A stretch of 64,000 nt of DNA from NCBI RefSeq assembly GCF_004912275.1, contig NZ_STGY01000051.1:2825-66824 (forward strand). Reading direction: 5' to 3'. Position numbers and translations under genes: made by a program. Under the pieces are notes generated by a model, which was given only the letters and a program-made list of their open reading frames with translations, was not told the origin of the DNA and did no database searches. The stretch comes from Glycomyces buryatensis. Lineage in GTDB: Bacteria; Actinomycetota; Actinomycetes; Mycobacteriales; Micromonosporaceae. Positions 45,201-54,149 of this stretch are shown here, one piece after another. Numbering within the stretch: the first letter of the stretch is position 1; each line of letters starts with the position of its first letter.

Positions 45201-46311
45201 GGAAAGCGCCGACCTGCCGCAGGCCGTCACCGCACTCCACCAGGCCATTCTAGTCGCGACCGAAGGCCTCACCCCCACCGAGAACTCGCTCAAGCAGAGC
45301 GCCACCCGACTCAGCCGATCCCTCGAGTCCCTCGTGGACCGACTCCCCGCCTCCGGACTCGACTACCGCGTCGAATGGGACACCGAAGAAGGCGTCTTCG
45401 TCGTCAAGATCGCCGACGACGAAGGCCTCGCCCCCGTCGTCTACTTCGCCGACCGCATACGCGCGCAACTTCGCGAACAGGAAGCGCTGCTCTCCGAGGC
45501 CGAACAACGGGTCCTGGAAGACACCCTCCTCACCGAACTCGCCCTCCAGATCCACGACCGCGTCATCGACGCCAGAGACCTCGTGCGCGACATGGACAAA
45601 CACATGCGCACCAGGAAGATGTCCTCCGGACTCACCGTCGGCGTCTCCTGGACCCTCGACGACAAGCGCATCGACGACGAGCAGCGGAAAATCGCCGCGA
45701 TCTTCGACAGCGCGCCCGCACAGCTCGGGCCCAGATTCGCCGAACTGCGAAGCCATTTCTCCGACCGCATCAAGCAAGCCCGGGCCGAATCCCCCGAGAC
45801 CCCCTACCGGGAGCTCATGGCCGAGGTCCTCGACTACCGGCGCTGGCGGCGCTTCTCGTTCACGCTGTACCGGCCGGGAGGTAAGACGCAGACTCTCACC
45901 CGATCGATCCACTCCCTGCTCTCCGGCGGCGAGCAGTCCGTGTCCCTCCACCTGCCTTTGTTCGCCGCCGCCAACGCCGTCTTCGCCTCCGCCCGCGACG
46001 ATGCGCCCCGCATGATTGCTCTCGACGAAGCATTCGCCGGCGTCGACGAACAAGGCCGATCCGAACTCATGAGCCTGGCCGGCCAGTTCGACTTGCAACT
46101 GTTCATGACCGGCTTCGACCTATGGGCCACCTTCGAATCCGTGCCAGGCGTCGCCCACTACGACCTCGCCCACTCCGCGCTCGACAACACCGTCTCATCG
46201 GTTCTCATGGTCTGGAACGGCGAAGAAGAGGAATACGACGCCGACGGCACCCTCGCGGCCGCGCTCGGCTCCCCCGAAACCCGTAGAGTCCCATCCGGAG
46301 ACCGCCCGTGA
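42253..46311 (+). CDS. jetC: Wadjet JetC (SMC-like ATPase)
   Basis: 1,352 residues from ATG 42253 behind GGGAAGG; an upstream in-frame start inside jetB is rejected because it precedes the conserved N-terminus. Walker A GPNGSGKT is at about 34-41, and long coiled-coil-forming stretches lie at about 260-520 and 770-960 (repeated AEAER/AEQAEQ patterns) around a hinge-like middle. The ABC signature LLSGGEQS is at about 1222-1229 and Walker B IALDEAFAGVD at about 1255-1265. It belongs to TIGR02680. JetC is the loop-extruding ATPase. jetD overlaps its stop. Confidence 0.93.
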   Translation: MTERYRPTRAGIINLWDYRDEEFSFVDGWLVLRGPNGSGKTKALELLFPFLFDGRIDAARLNPFASRDRGMKSNLLYRGQEVNQGYVWMEFERDGAYQTIGIGLRGHRHQDKVPRWHFTTRGRIGVDFGLLDEQDRPLSKKQLTDALGAESVVDTSREHREKVNAALFGLAQDRYEQMLDLVITLRRPQLAKDLKPDDLSDTLSAGLRPLDDRLVAKAARSFEDMEQVAAVLEGLKDADEAVTDFLGVYTTYLRTHSRAAALDVATRLDTSTAARGDLADLAEAVEAARTTAEQAEAAHRELRGEPERLRGVLTGLKENEAYKSVATLDQLRARVGDLATARSKAEKRAADARKRETDSETEVKHRRGALSEIAAAVEWHAADMMATAEASGITWEAETADPDRAAEVALIERRSDITAVEDAGRHLQTAVDERERAERRHGEAEREAEQAEQTAENASVAVETERDRLREATATWAEEHRGLFDDFGIGSVRPVLDAAVTELGHPDSRGLRHAAEKLTANARDRRLRGQERDRHDKEAIEADTAGLGTERAAIEAEHDDAPPAPRTRTADRTGQPGAPLWRAVDFAEGIDVADEAAIEAALEAAGVIDAWIGAEGPGGDESDVHLRPLSPSARPAGLTLADYLVPEPDAPLPHSMITDILASIAVSDNMASPGLGPAIDRQGRFANTVLLGRYTKPEPEFIGASARAARRAARIDEIDTRLSELAIRLGEVTSRIEATARLLSRFAAALDNLPLQGTLLTAVQAAATAAGIAAEKHRAVKRAKGALDDAIQMQSEAAQRLHTVCTERALPADRLETVRANVQRFESAAGKHRSERAKADGARARITEAEEHLRRASEERDTADGDLEEAAERWALVNAEYESIQETSGAEADEILRRIAATEQAIKAAAAAAAKAEQRAKNTDREHAKLQERHTGAESNVATAAAEAAATALRLRPFAQPDRLKLLGCPTDLRWPPAETRTEESADLPQAVTALHQAILVATEGLTPTENSLKQSATRLSRSLESLVDRLPASGLDYRVEWDTEEGVFVVKIADDEGLAPVVYFADRIRAQLREQEALLSEAEQRVLEDTLLTELALQIHDRVIDARDLVRDMDKHMRTRKMSSGLTVGVSWTLDDKRIDDEQRKIAAIFDSAPAQLGPRFAELRSHFSDRIKQARAESPETPYRELMAEVLDYRRWRRFSFTLYRPGGKTQTLTRSIHSLLSGGEQSVSLHLPLFAAANAVFASARDDAPRMIALDEAFAGVDEQGRSELMSLAGQFDLQLFMTGFDLWATFESVPGVAHYDLAHSALDNTVSSVLMVWNGEEEEYDADGTLAAALGSPETRRVPSGDRP

Positions 46312-47945
46312 ACCGACCCATCGACAGTCCAGGATGGATGCGGATCCTGACCAGCGCCCGCGCCGGCATTGAACGCGGCAGCCGCACCATCTCGATCAGC
46401 GACCCGACCGAAACCGAACGCCGCCTCCTGATCGGCGTCACCGGCAAACACCGTGACACCGATGTTGCCCGCATCCGCGTCGCACTCGCCGACCTCGATG
46501 CCTACTTCACCGTCGCACACGGCATGGACCTGACCGAGACCATCACGTCGGTCACCGGAGCAGCGCCCCGCGATCGACGTGCCGAAGCGGAAATCCGGCA
46601 AATCGCCGTCGCCGTGATCCGAACCGCCGCCGAGCGAAGCCGACACCACGGCAGCCTCTGGTATGACGCCTGGCTCGACAAGCTCACCACTAGCGGCGGC
46701 CTTACCCGACTCGTCACCGAAGGCAGGAACCTGACCGACATCTGCACGGCACTCGACGCCCTGCCCGCCGATGATGAACCGCTCCCCGCGTTCGCCGAAC
46801 GCGTCCTCGGTGACACGAAAGCACTCGCGAATGGACGAACCCGGTCGCTCCTCATGAGCGCGTTGGCCGCCTGGAGTGGCATGACCCCGCCGCGAGGAGC
46901 TGAAGCCGAACGGGATCTCCTCGAATGGGCCGGCGTCGTGCCCGACGACCTTGCGAGCCAAGTCCTCGTCCTCAACGTGCCCGCCGAAGGGGGACTGGTA
47001 GGGCGGTGGCTGACTGAAGCGGCCGCAGTCGGCATCCCGATGCGCATCACCCTGCATCAACTGCGACTCGCGCCCCTTGTCGTTGATGCTCGGGAACTGT
47101 TCGTCACCGAGAACCCCGCCATCCTGCGAGAAGCCGCCCGTGCCCTCGGTCCGGACTGCCCGCCCCTGATCTGCACCGAAGGATTCCCCTCCGCCGCCGC
47201 ACACCGGCTCCTCGCCGCCGGCGACACAGCGAATATCCACTGGCGTAACGACTTCGACTGGACCGGACTGCGAATCTGCGCCACGGCATTGCAGCGCTAT
47301 CCGAGGGCCACTCCATGGCGCATGAGCGCCGGCGACTATCGAGAGACGGAAGCGGGAATCGAGCTGAACGGCAGCGAAGCCGCCTGCCCCTGGGACGACG
47401 AACTCACCGACGCGATGCGAACCCGAGGCCGCGCTGTCATGGAGGAACGCCTCATGCCGAGGCTACTGGCCGATCTGGCGGACCGAGCAGCGTTACGTCT
47501 GCTCGATGTCGTCCTCCGAATCACCCCAGCTTGTGAACTCGAAGAGTTCAAACTCGCGGACTATCGGCCGAGCCGCCTGGTGAAAGCGGAGCCCGTCCGA
47601 TTCAGCGGTACCGTGCGGCGGCACTTCGATGAGCCAGTCGAGGACCGCATCTGTCAAGTTGTCGGGGTCGGCGGCGGCGTCGATGAACGACTCCGCTCCT
47701 TGCTCATCGAACGGGGACGGCAGTGGGATTCCCGCAGTTTGCGCGTCGAGGATGACCCGCCGACAGATCCCAGTCCACCGCCCCTGCCCCCACCACCGGT
47801 CGGAGTAGCTCGTCGCGCCGCCGACGCTGAAGAGCCGCATGGTCGCTTCGGGACCGAGTACTTCCTCATCGAGCCGCCTCCAGGACCGGACCTGGTCGCG
47901 GACCGTTCGCTTTACTTCATTCCAGCCGTCACCGAACAAGGCTGA
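46308..47945 (+). CDS. jetD: Wadjet JetD (toprim-like nuclease), unusually long 3' end
   Basis: 545 residues from GTG 46308, overlapping the jetC stop. The DUF2399/TIGR02679 core is clear, with the segment HWRNDFDWTGLRI (Trp312-Asp317) and TEGFPSAAAHRLL. JetD cleaves DNA once the complex stalls on a small circle. The family pattern ends near residue 395-400 (MPRLLADLA, about 47,490). The last ~150 residues (Pro-rich, PPLPPPP) do not look like the family and are antisense to the convergent gene, so the native stop has probably been lost or replaced by a junction. Confidence 0.85.
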   Translation: MNRPIDSPGWMRILTSARAGIERGSRTISISDPTETERRLLIGVTGKHRDTDVARIRVALADLDAYFTVAHGMDLTETITSVTGAAPRDRRAEAEIRQIAVAVIRTAAERSRHHGSLWYDAWLDKLTTSGGLTRLVTEGRNLTDICTALDALPADDEPLPAFAERVLGDTKALANGRTRSLLMSALAAWSGMTPPRGAEAERDLLEWAGVVPDDLASQVLVLNVPAEGGLVGRWLTEAAAVGIPMRITLHQLRLAPLVVDARELFVTENPAILREAARALGPDCPPLICTEGFPSAAAHRLLAAGDTANIHWRNDFDWTGLRICATALQRYPRATPWRMSAGDYRETEAGIELNGSEAACPWDDELTDAMRTRGRAVMEERLMPRLLADLADRAALRLLDVVLRITPACELEEFKLADYRPSRLVKAEPVRFSGTVRRHFDEPVEDRICQVVGVGGGVDERLRSLLIERGRQWDSRSLRVEDDPPTDPSPPPLPPPPVGVARRAADAEEPHGRFGTEYFLIEPPPGPDLVADRSLYFIPAVTEQG

Positions 47946-49052
47946 AATCCTGCGCCCGTCTGCAAGCTGCCAGGTCTCACTTGTCAGGGCCTGTTCCACT
48001 GCTTCCCAGTCGACGCCCTCATACGGGTCGATGAGATCCTGCACCGCCTTAGTGGCTGCGATGTTCACGCGGGCCATGAGGACGTCCGAGGGTAGATGAT
48101 GCGCCTCGACAGCGGTGTTATTGCGCCAGCACCATGTGGCTATCCCGAGCGCTACGGCGCTGGGAACCAGGTCCGGCACCACTCCGTGGCCGGCGGTGAA
48201 GCAGGCCAACCCCAGGTACGGCTTCAGGGATGCGTCGTCGAGGATCGTTTCGATCGGCAGTCCGCTCGACCGCTGCGCCGAAGCGAACACGAATTCGCTA
48301 TAGAGCTGGCCGAGGAGTTTCTCGGTGCTCACGTCGCTGGTCTCAGCGGCTTTGAGTCGTGTGGGGTCGAGCAGCCCGTGCGCTCCTGCGATCGCTTCGA
48401 CCTCGGCACGGCCCTCGCCGCCGGGGCTGGGGTGGATCTCGAGTACATCGTCAAGCATGTCGAGGTCAGAATCGAAGCTGACGGCTTCATCGGGTCCCAG
48501 CGTCAGGCGGTTGCCGTTGACTTCGTACCCGACAGTGATGACCATGTTCGTGCGGGTGAGAAACCCGAACAGGAAGGGCCCGTGCTCGAAATCGAAATCG
48601 CTGTCGTAGGACTCCGGGATCTCCCACCCCGCCCATGCCAGGGGTGACAGCAGGTCGGCCAGCCTGTCGACGTAGGAGCCCCAGTCCTCGTCGCTGGGGC
48701 CTTCCTTCCAACGCATGACCGCGATCGCCGCCCGCACACCCGCCTGAAACGACGCACTGTGCTGGGGTCGCTCCAGCAGGTCTCTGATCCGGCGCTCCGC
48801 TTCGTCGAGGCCCTCCTGAAGGCTATGCTCGCGGAACTTCTCGATCGAGCGGTCCACCTTCCAGGAGGCGTGAGCGACATGATCTTCGGGCTCACCGTTC
48901 GCCACCCGCTGATCCAAGGTCCGGAGTTCATCGATGAGTTCGGCCTTACGCAGGTACAAGTTTCGGACGGGGCGTTTCTCGGCAATCTGACGCAGTCGAG
49001 CCAAGGACATCTGCTCGTAGGCGTCGGGGGTGTCGGCCATGCCGGCCATCAT
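47493..49052 (-). CDS. Uncharacterised protein, convergent with jetD
   Basis: 519 residues from ATG 49052 (ATG 49049 and 49040 nearby). A short N-terminal segment (LARLRQIAEKRPVRNLYLRKAELIDELR) looks like a SAP/Rho-N-type nucleic-acid-binding helix pair. The rest alternates acidic helices and aromatic-rich strands (GPFLFGFLTRTNMVITVGYEVNG, ALFGDGWNEVKRTVRDQVRSW). No catalytic motif is recognised. It starts 52 bp after the end of the upstream same-strand gene, so they probably form an operon. Its 3' end overlaps the jetD extension by 453 bp. Confidence 0.65.
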   Translation of the reverse strand: MMAGMADTPDAYEQMSLARLRQIAEKRPVRNLYLRKAELIDELRTLDQRVANGEPEDHVAHASWKVDRSIEKFREHSLQEGLDEAERRIRDLLERPQHSASFQAGVRAAIAVMRWKEGPSDEDWGSYVDRLADLLSPLAWAGWEIPESYDSDFDFEHGPFLFGFLTRTNMVITVGYEVNGNRLTLGPDEAVSFDSDLDMLDDVLEIHPSPGGEGRAEVEAIAGAHGLLDPTRLKAAETSDVSTEKLLGQLYSEFVFASAQRSSGLPIETILDDASLKPYLGLACFTAGHGVVPDLVPSAVALGIATWCWRNNTAVEAHHLPSDVLMARVNIAATKAVQDLIDPYEGVDWEAVEQALTSETWQLADGRRISALFGDGWNEVKRTVRDQVRSWRRLDEEVLGPEATMRLFSVGGATSYSDRWWGQGRWTGICRRVILDAQTAGIPLPSPFDEQGAESFIDAAADPDNLTDAVLDWLIEVPPHGTAESDGLRFHQAARPIVREFELFEFTSWGDSEDDIEQT

Positions 49053-49104
49053 AACCAATTGTGGACTCACAGCTCCGGTGTGCATGGTGGGCCGATTTGG
49101 ACGT

Positions 49105-50517
49105 TCATCTCCGGCCGTAACTGCTTTCGGGACCGTAAGGGCTCCAACGGCCCAGGAACGGTTTGAGATCCTCGGCTTTGAACTCTGGAGCAGTCGGCAT
49201 TGCCGGCAGTGTTCGGAGCGGATCGGTCGAATCGGCAAAGGTGCGGGCCCATGCCAGCCACTGCCGTGCAGCATCGTTGTCGGGGTGGTCGGCCTCCTCT
49301 TCTTGGAGTCGCTCCTCAAGTAGGTCGCAATACGCTGTGAGCCTCTTGAAGCGTTCGAACGCTTGAGATTGCTGCTCGAGCGCGGAAGCGTAGTGGTGCT
49401 CCAGGGCTTGAACCTTCGCATTGGCCATGACCGTCTCCCACTGACGCTGCCGCTCGACCTTGGCCTTCTCCGCGGCGATAGCGCTTCTGCGGTCCCCTGC
49501 AGCGCTCTTGGCGAGCCCATCCATGACTTCGGGTAGGCGATCCTCCAACGTCATCGTCTTGCGGTCGGCCCATTTGTGCTGGCCGTAACTGGAGTACGGC
49601 AATTCGAGCTTCAGGTTCTTGGCCTTGATCGGGTTCTCGGATTGGGGGAACTCCTGATCGATCGTGACCGCGTAGGTGAATCCGTCGATCCCAACCTGGA
49701 CCGCTCCCTCTCTGCGGTCATACCTGCGGCGGCTTCCGGAGCCGTAGTGGTGGCGCTGGTCGACCGGTTGGTCGCGGACCTTCCACCCACGATCGTGGGC
49801 GGCCGAGGCGATCGCCTGAAAGATCAGCAGACTGCGACGACGGAGATCCTTGGGCATGGTCAGGCGATCGACGTCATCACGGAGGCGGGCCACGACCGGG
49901 TGGGGGCGCTGCAATCGTTCCGGAACGGGTACCGGCTCGAGTCCTTGGGCGTGTTTGCGGGCGGCATTGGGGTGGACGGCGGCGATCAGTCTGATGGTCG
50001 CACTGGTGTCGGCGCTGCCGATGAATTCGATGTGGTGGCCTTCCGGCACGAGACCGTTGCGCTTGGCGTGGTCGACGGTCTTGCGCCATCGGGCGAACTC
50101 GGATTCGCTCAAGGCGGGAAGGCGGACGGTGCGCTCCGAGGACAGGCGATTGATCAGCCCGATGGCGTCCGCGCGACGGTCCCGGGGGATCTCCGTGGGG
50201 ATCTCACGGGTCTTGCGGGGCTTTACGGCCTTCCCGGGAGAGGGAACGGTGCGAGCCTCCTCCGTCGTTCGCCCCGAGTCCTTCGAGGTCCGGCGAGCGT
50301 CAGGATGGTAGCCGTGCTCGAGGTAGAAACGCCCGTCGGCGGTGATCGTCGCTCGCCACTGCCCAGTGCTTTTGCTGATGGACACCAGGCCACGCGACTC
50401 CAACGCCCGCGCGGTGATCCGCAGAGGTTCCCGCTCGGTGCTGCTGAGGTCGTCTCCAGAGCCCACGAGTTGCAGGGCCTCGAGTTGGCGGTCGTTCAGT
50501 GGGCCGGTGCGTTCCAT
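49105..50517 (-). CDS. Uncharacterised protein with N-terminal winged-helix-like domain
   Basis: 470 residues from ATG 50517. The first ~75 residues (LNDRQLEALQLVG, ITARALESRGLVSISKSTGQW, TITADGRFYLEHG) read as a winged helix. The middle has a beta-rich block (VQVGIDGFTYAVTIDQEFP), and about 345-430 is a charged coiled-coil-like stretch (AIAAEKAKVERQRQWETV, LLEERLQEEEADHP). Similar proteins occur in actinobacterial mobile elements but I know no function. It is divergent from the DUF4143 gene with a 158-bp gap. Confidence 0.65.
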   Translation of the reverse strand: MERTGPLNDRQLEALQLVGSGDDLSSTEREPLRITARALESRGLVSISKSTGQWRATITADGRFYLEHGYHPDARRTSKDSGRTTEEARTVPSPGKAVKPRKTREIPTEIPRDRRADAIGLINRLSSERTVRLPALSESEFARWRKTVDHAKRNGLVPEGHHIEFIGSADTSATIRLIAAVHPNAARKHAQGLEPVPVPERLQRPHPVVARLRDDVDRLTMPKDLRRRSLLIFQAIASAAHDRGWKVRDQPVDQRHHYGSGSRRRYDRREGAVQVGIDGFTYAVTIDQEFPQSENPIKAKNLKLELPYSSYGQHKWADRKTMTLEDRLPEVMDGLAKSAAGDRRSAIAAEKAKVERQRQWETVMANAKVQALEHHYASALEQQSQAFERFKRLTAYCDLLEERLQEEEADHPDNDAARQWLAWARTFADSTDPLRTLPAMPTAPEFKAEDLKPFLGRWSPYGPESSYGRR

Positions 50518-50675
50518 GCGCGGCTCCTTCCGAATAGAGCATCAGCCATCGCCGGTGAGGCGGCGTAGACGGAGACTGATCCGACGAACTCACGACTGTC
50601 AGATCGACGAACCTCCTGCCAATCCATCGACAAATCTGTTACTTGAATGAGGATGTTGTCGTATACGCTTCGATT

Positions 50676-51959
50676 ATGTCACCACTGCTGCCCCGCCGCG
50701 CTCTCGCTGGACTGAACGAGCGCTTGGACGCCTTCCGGATCGTCATCGTGGGCGGTCCGCGCCAGGCGGGGAAGACTACGCTCCTGCGGCTGCTGCACCA
50801 GGGGCGCGGCGGCACGTTCAACACCCTCGACGATGCCACCACCCTGCAGACCGTGCGCGCCGACCCGACCGGGTTCGCCGAGTTCGGGGCGTCTCCGCGG
50901 ATCATCGACGAGGTACAGCGTGGCGGTGATGACTTGCTCATCGCCATCAAACGCCTCGTGGACCTCGACGACGCCGCTGGCCAGTTCGTGCTCTCGGGTT
51001 CGACCCGGTTCCTGACCGTACCGACCCTGTCGGAGTCACTGGCGGGCCGGGCGGTGTTCGTCGACCTGTGGCCCCTCAGCGCCGCAGAGCGGACCCGAGC
51101 CGACATCGACGCACCAGCGCTGCTGTTCGAACCCGAAGCGCTCCGCGCCTTGCCGCTTGCCTCCGTGTGGAAACGCGCGGACTATTTCGATCTGATCTGC
51201 GCTGGCGGCTACCCCGAAGCCGTCCGGATCGGGTCGGCCCGCCTCCGGGGCGACTGGTTCGAAGGTTACGTCTCCACGGTCGTCCTCCGCGACGTCGCCG
51301 CGTTCGCCGACATCCGCCGCGCCGACCTCATCCCGCGCCTGCTGCGACTCATCGCCGCCCGGACCGGGTCGGGTCTCGTGATGGCTGACTTCGCGCGGAG
51401 CCTCGAACTCAACCACGCCACAGTTCGCGACTACCTCGGCTACCTCGACATCGTCTACCTCACCGGCAATCTGCCGCCGTGGTCGACGAATCTGACCTCC
51501 AAACTGGTCAAGACCCCGAAGTCCTACGTCACTGACTCCGGCCTGGCCGCTGCGCTTCTCGGCGCCGAACCCGGCGCGCTCGCACAGCCCGGCCATGAAC
51601 TCGCCGGGCCGCTGGTCGAGACCTTCGTGTTCACCGAACTCACCCGCCAGCTGGCGACCAGCGCGGTCCGGGCCGAGTTGTCGTTCTTCCGCGACCGCGA
51701 CGGCCGAGAAGTCGACTTCCTCCTCGAACGCCGCGACGGGACCGTCATTGGCATCGAGGTCAAGGCCGCCGCGACCGTCCGCGATGACGCGTTCAAACAT
51801 CTGCGGTGGATGAAGGAACGCCTGGGCGAACGGTTCAAGGCCGGATACGTGATCTACCTCGGCGACCAGCTCAGACCATTCGGGCCCGATTTCACCGCAC
51901 TGCCGTTGTCGGCATTGTGGGCCGGCCGCCAGCTCTTACGGTCGGTCGGGGCAAGCTGA
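50676..51959 (+). CDS. DUF4143-type AAA ATPase
   Basis: 427 residues from ATG 50676; TTG 50643 is in frame but has no support. Walker A GGPRQAGKTT lies at about 26-35 and Walker B RIIDEVQ at about 75-81. The C-terminal DUF4143 part ends with the PD-(D/E)xK-like pattern REVDFLLERRDG...IGIEVKAA. A winged-helix segment (NHATVRDYLGYLDIVYLTGNLPPW) lies between. These ATPases are common in accessory DNA and poorly understood. TATACG directly upstream of the start suggests a leaderless transcript. Confidence 0.85.
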   Translation: MSPLLPRRALAGLNERLDAFRIVIVGGPRQAGKTTLLRLLHQGRGGTFNTLDDATTLQTVRADPTGFAEFGASPRIIDEVQRGGDDLLIAIKRLVDLDDAAGQFVLSGSTRFLTVPTLSESLAGRAVFVDLWPLSAAERTRADIDAPALLFEPEALRALPLASVWKRADYFDLICAGGYPEAVRIGSARLRGDWFEGYVSTVVLRDVAAFADIRRADLIPRLLRLIAARTGSGLVMADFARSLELNHATVRDYLGYLDIVYLTGNLPPWSTNLTSKLVKTPKSYVTDSGLAAALLGAEPGALAQPGHELAGPLVETFVFTELTRQLATSAVRAELSFFRDRDGREVDFLLERRDGTVIGIEVKAAATVRDDAFKHLRWMKERLGERFKAGYVIYLGDQLRPFGPDFTALPLSALWAGRQLLRSVGAS

Positions 51960-52025
51960 GGCTATTGGGGGACAACGAATGCGACATTCTCTGTCCCGCG
52001 ATAGCGGGTGTGGCAGCAGTCGGCT

Positions 52026-52507
52026 TCAGCGCTTGTAGAAGAAGTTGCCGAGCCGCGCACGGTCCTTGGCGGGGATCACGAGCCTCGGATGGCCCTCGAT
52101 ACGGATCTGGCCCGTCATCAGGGACAGGTCGAGATCCCACTCGTACTTCCGGCGCCATGCGAAGCGCAACTCGGCATTTTCTAGTGAGAGCCGGATTTCG
52201 ACATCGTTCCAACAGTTGACCGCACGCAGATGCCGGAGCACCAGCGGCAGTTCACCGAGAGCATGCCACTGGTTTCGCGGACCGGGATGAGAACCCGATC
52301 CCAATCGGCTTTCGAGAGGATGCCGCGCAGGTTCGAGCCCCAGACGATCTCCCGCAACAGGTCCGGGTAGATCAGGCCCGGCCTGATCGGCAGCACCTCG
52401 ATGAACGCGGGATTGGGAGAATCGACCTGCTGCTTTGCATGCGGGTATGCGTTGTTTTCCGGTGCGGCCCCGGAGCCGGGCCTCCTTCGTTTGAAGGGCC
52501 ACATCAC
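52026..52507 (-). pseudogene. Frameshifted small gene after the integrase
   Basis: The N-terminal half (MMWPFKRRRPGSG to LIPVRETSG, from 52,507) and the C-terminal half (HALGELPLVLRHLR to ARLGNFFYKR, ending at 52,026) lie in different minus-strand frames and join near 52,265. Together they would make a protein of about 160 residues. The start overlaps the integrase stop, so it was once translationally coupled to it. The family is not recognised. A sequencing error is possible. Confidence 0.6.
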
Positions 52508-53985
52508 GCCGCTCCCCAGGCATCGCTGCCGAGCCGTTTGGCCATTTCGGCCTGTAGTTTCGCGATCTGACCGAACAGTTCGCCGTTCGACAGCAAGCCT
52601 AGCTCCTCGACAGTGGTCGCGGCAGGAGCGGTCGTTTCATGGCCGTCCGGTCGGTACTGCTTGCGGACCTTGTCGAGTGCTGTCAGGGCGGTCTCGTCGG
52701 CGTTGTCGATGGTGTGGAGGTAGCGCTCGGTGGTGACGATGCTGCCGTGGCCGAGTCGTTCTTTCACGACGACGAGGTCGGCGCCGCCGTTGAGGAGCCA
52801 TGAGGCGTGGGCGTGGCGCAGTAGGTGCATGCGGATGTCGACCGGGAGGTCGGCTTCGGCGAGGGCGGGTTTGATGATCTGGTTGCGGAACCACTGGTTG
52901 GGGATGTGGCCGTCGGTGTCCCAGACGCGGCGTTGTCGGGGTCGGTCCTTGCCGCCCGCGCGGCGCCGTCGCCGGTAGGCGGCCATGGCACCTCGGCAGT
53001 GTTCGCACCGACAGCGCCCAGCGGTGTAGGCGCTCATGGTGCCGTGGGCGTAGGTGAATCCGCCGGTGTTGGGTTCGGTGAAGCCGAGGTGACCGAAGTC
53101 GGGTGTCGTGGTGTTCTCGGGTTTGGTCGGGATGGTGCCGGTGTACCAGAACAGGAGGTCGTCCTTGGCGAGGTTGTGCTCTTTGATGTGGGACTGGATC
53201 TTGTCGCGGAGGGCGCCCGCGATCTTGATGAAGCGGTATTTGCCGTTCTTGGGGTAGTTCTTGACGAAGAATCGCTTGCCTTCGGGGTGGAAGGCGGGAC
53301 TGACCTGTAGGACGGCGCGGCGGACGGTGAAGGCGCTGCGGTCGGGGTCGAAGTCCTGGGCGCGCAATTCGGTGAGTTCTCCCCAGCGCATTCCGGTTTC
53401 GATCGCCGTCTCCACGAGCAGCTTCGACATCTCGTCCGGCAGGGCCTGGTGGAAGACGTCGAACTGCTCGGGGGAGATGATCTCCAGCGGCTTCTTCTCC
53501 ACGCGCTCGCCCTTGACGAGCATGCATGAGTTCGCGCCGAGGTACTCGTCGTCGACGGCGGCGCTCAGGATCGAGCTGAGGAGCTGCTTGAGCTTCTTCC
53601 GGTTCGCGGCGGTGATGCCCTGCTGCTTGAGGCGCGACTGCCATTCCTTGATGTCGGTGGCGTAGATGTTGACCATCTGCTTCTCACCGAAGAAGTCCAT
53701 GAGGTGGGCGTAGAGGTTGTAGGTGTAGTTCTCGCGGGTCTTGACCTCGACGGTGAGGTTCGGCAGCCAGATCTCCTCAGTGTATTCGCGGAACCGCTTC
53801 CGGCCGCGGGTGAGATGGTTGCCTCTGCCAGCTCGGATCTTGGCCTCGGCGTCCTGCCATGCCTGGTCGGCTTCCTTTCGGGTGGCGAAGGTGCCGGCGG
53901 AGCGGCGCTCGCCTTGCGCGTCGGTGTACATGGCGAGGAATCGGGGCTTGCCGTTGTCGTTCGTGCGTTTGATGCAGCGTCCCAT
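52504..53985 (-). CDS. int: Tyrosine-type site-specific integrase of the element
   Basis: 493 residues from ATG 53985. An N-terminal arm-binding region (about 1-60) and SAM-like core-binding domain (about 65-160) precede the catalytic domain with Arg200 (TGMRWGEL), His387 and Arg390 (HLLRHAHAS), His413 (LGHGS) and Tyr422 (TTERYLHT). A Cys/Arg-rich insertion at about 323-342 (GRCRCEHCRG then AYRRRRR) may bind DNA. It sits about 165 bp inside attR, matching integration into the tRNA. No excisionase gene is adjacent. Confidence 0.95.
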   Translation of the reverse strand: MGRCIKRTNDNGKPRFLAMYTDAQGERRSAGTFATRKEADQAWQDAEAKIRAGRGNHLTRGRKRFREYTEEIWLPNLTVEVKTRENYTYNLYAHLMDFFGEKQMVNIYATDIKEWQSRLKQQGITAANRKKLKQLLSSILSAAVDDEYLGANSCMLVKGERVEKKPLEIISPEQFDVFHQALPDEMSKLLVETAIETGMRWGELTELRAQDFDPDRSAFTVRRAVLQVSPAFHPEGKRFFVKNYPKNGKYRFIKIAGALRDKIQSHIKEHNLAKDDLLFWYTGTIPTKPENTTTPDFGHLGFTEPNTGGFTYAHGTMSAYTAGRCRCEHCRGAMAAYRRRRRAGGKDRPRQRRVWDTDGHIPNQWFRNQIIKPALAEADLPVDIRMHLLRHAHASWLLNGGADLVVVKERLGHGSIVTTERYLHTIDNADETALTALDKVRKQYRPDGHETTAPAATTVEELGLLSNGELFGQIAKLQAEMAKRLGSDAWGAA

Positions 53986-54149
53986 CCGGGATCCTTCCTT
54001 GTTGCAGTTTTGTTGCTCAGACGGATCAGTACGGATCGATCTGGCTCAGTGCGTTTCAGCACTGAACTTGCTTCAAAACAGCAGGTGAGGAAGGAAATTA
54101 GTCCGGAAAACGGCCACCGTCCAACGTTAAGAAAAGTTGTGTCTTGGCC

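Noticed and set aside
52960-53020. WhiB-like zinc protein inside the integrase
   Set aside because: Only three cysteines in a short insertion of the catalytic domain; it is part of the integrase.
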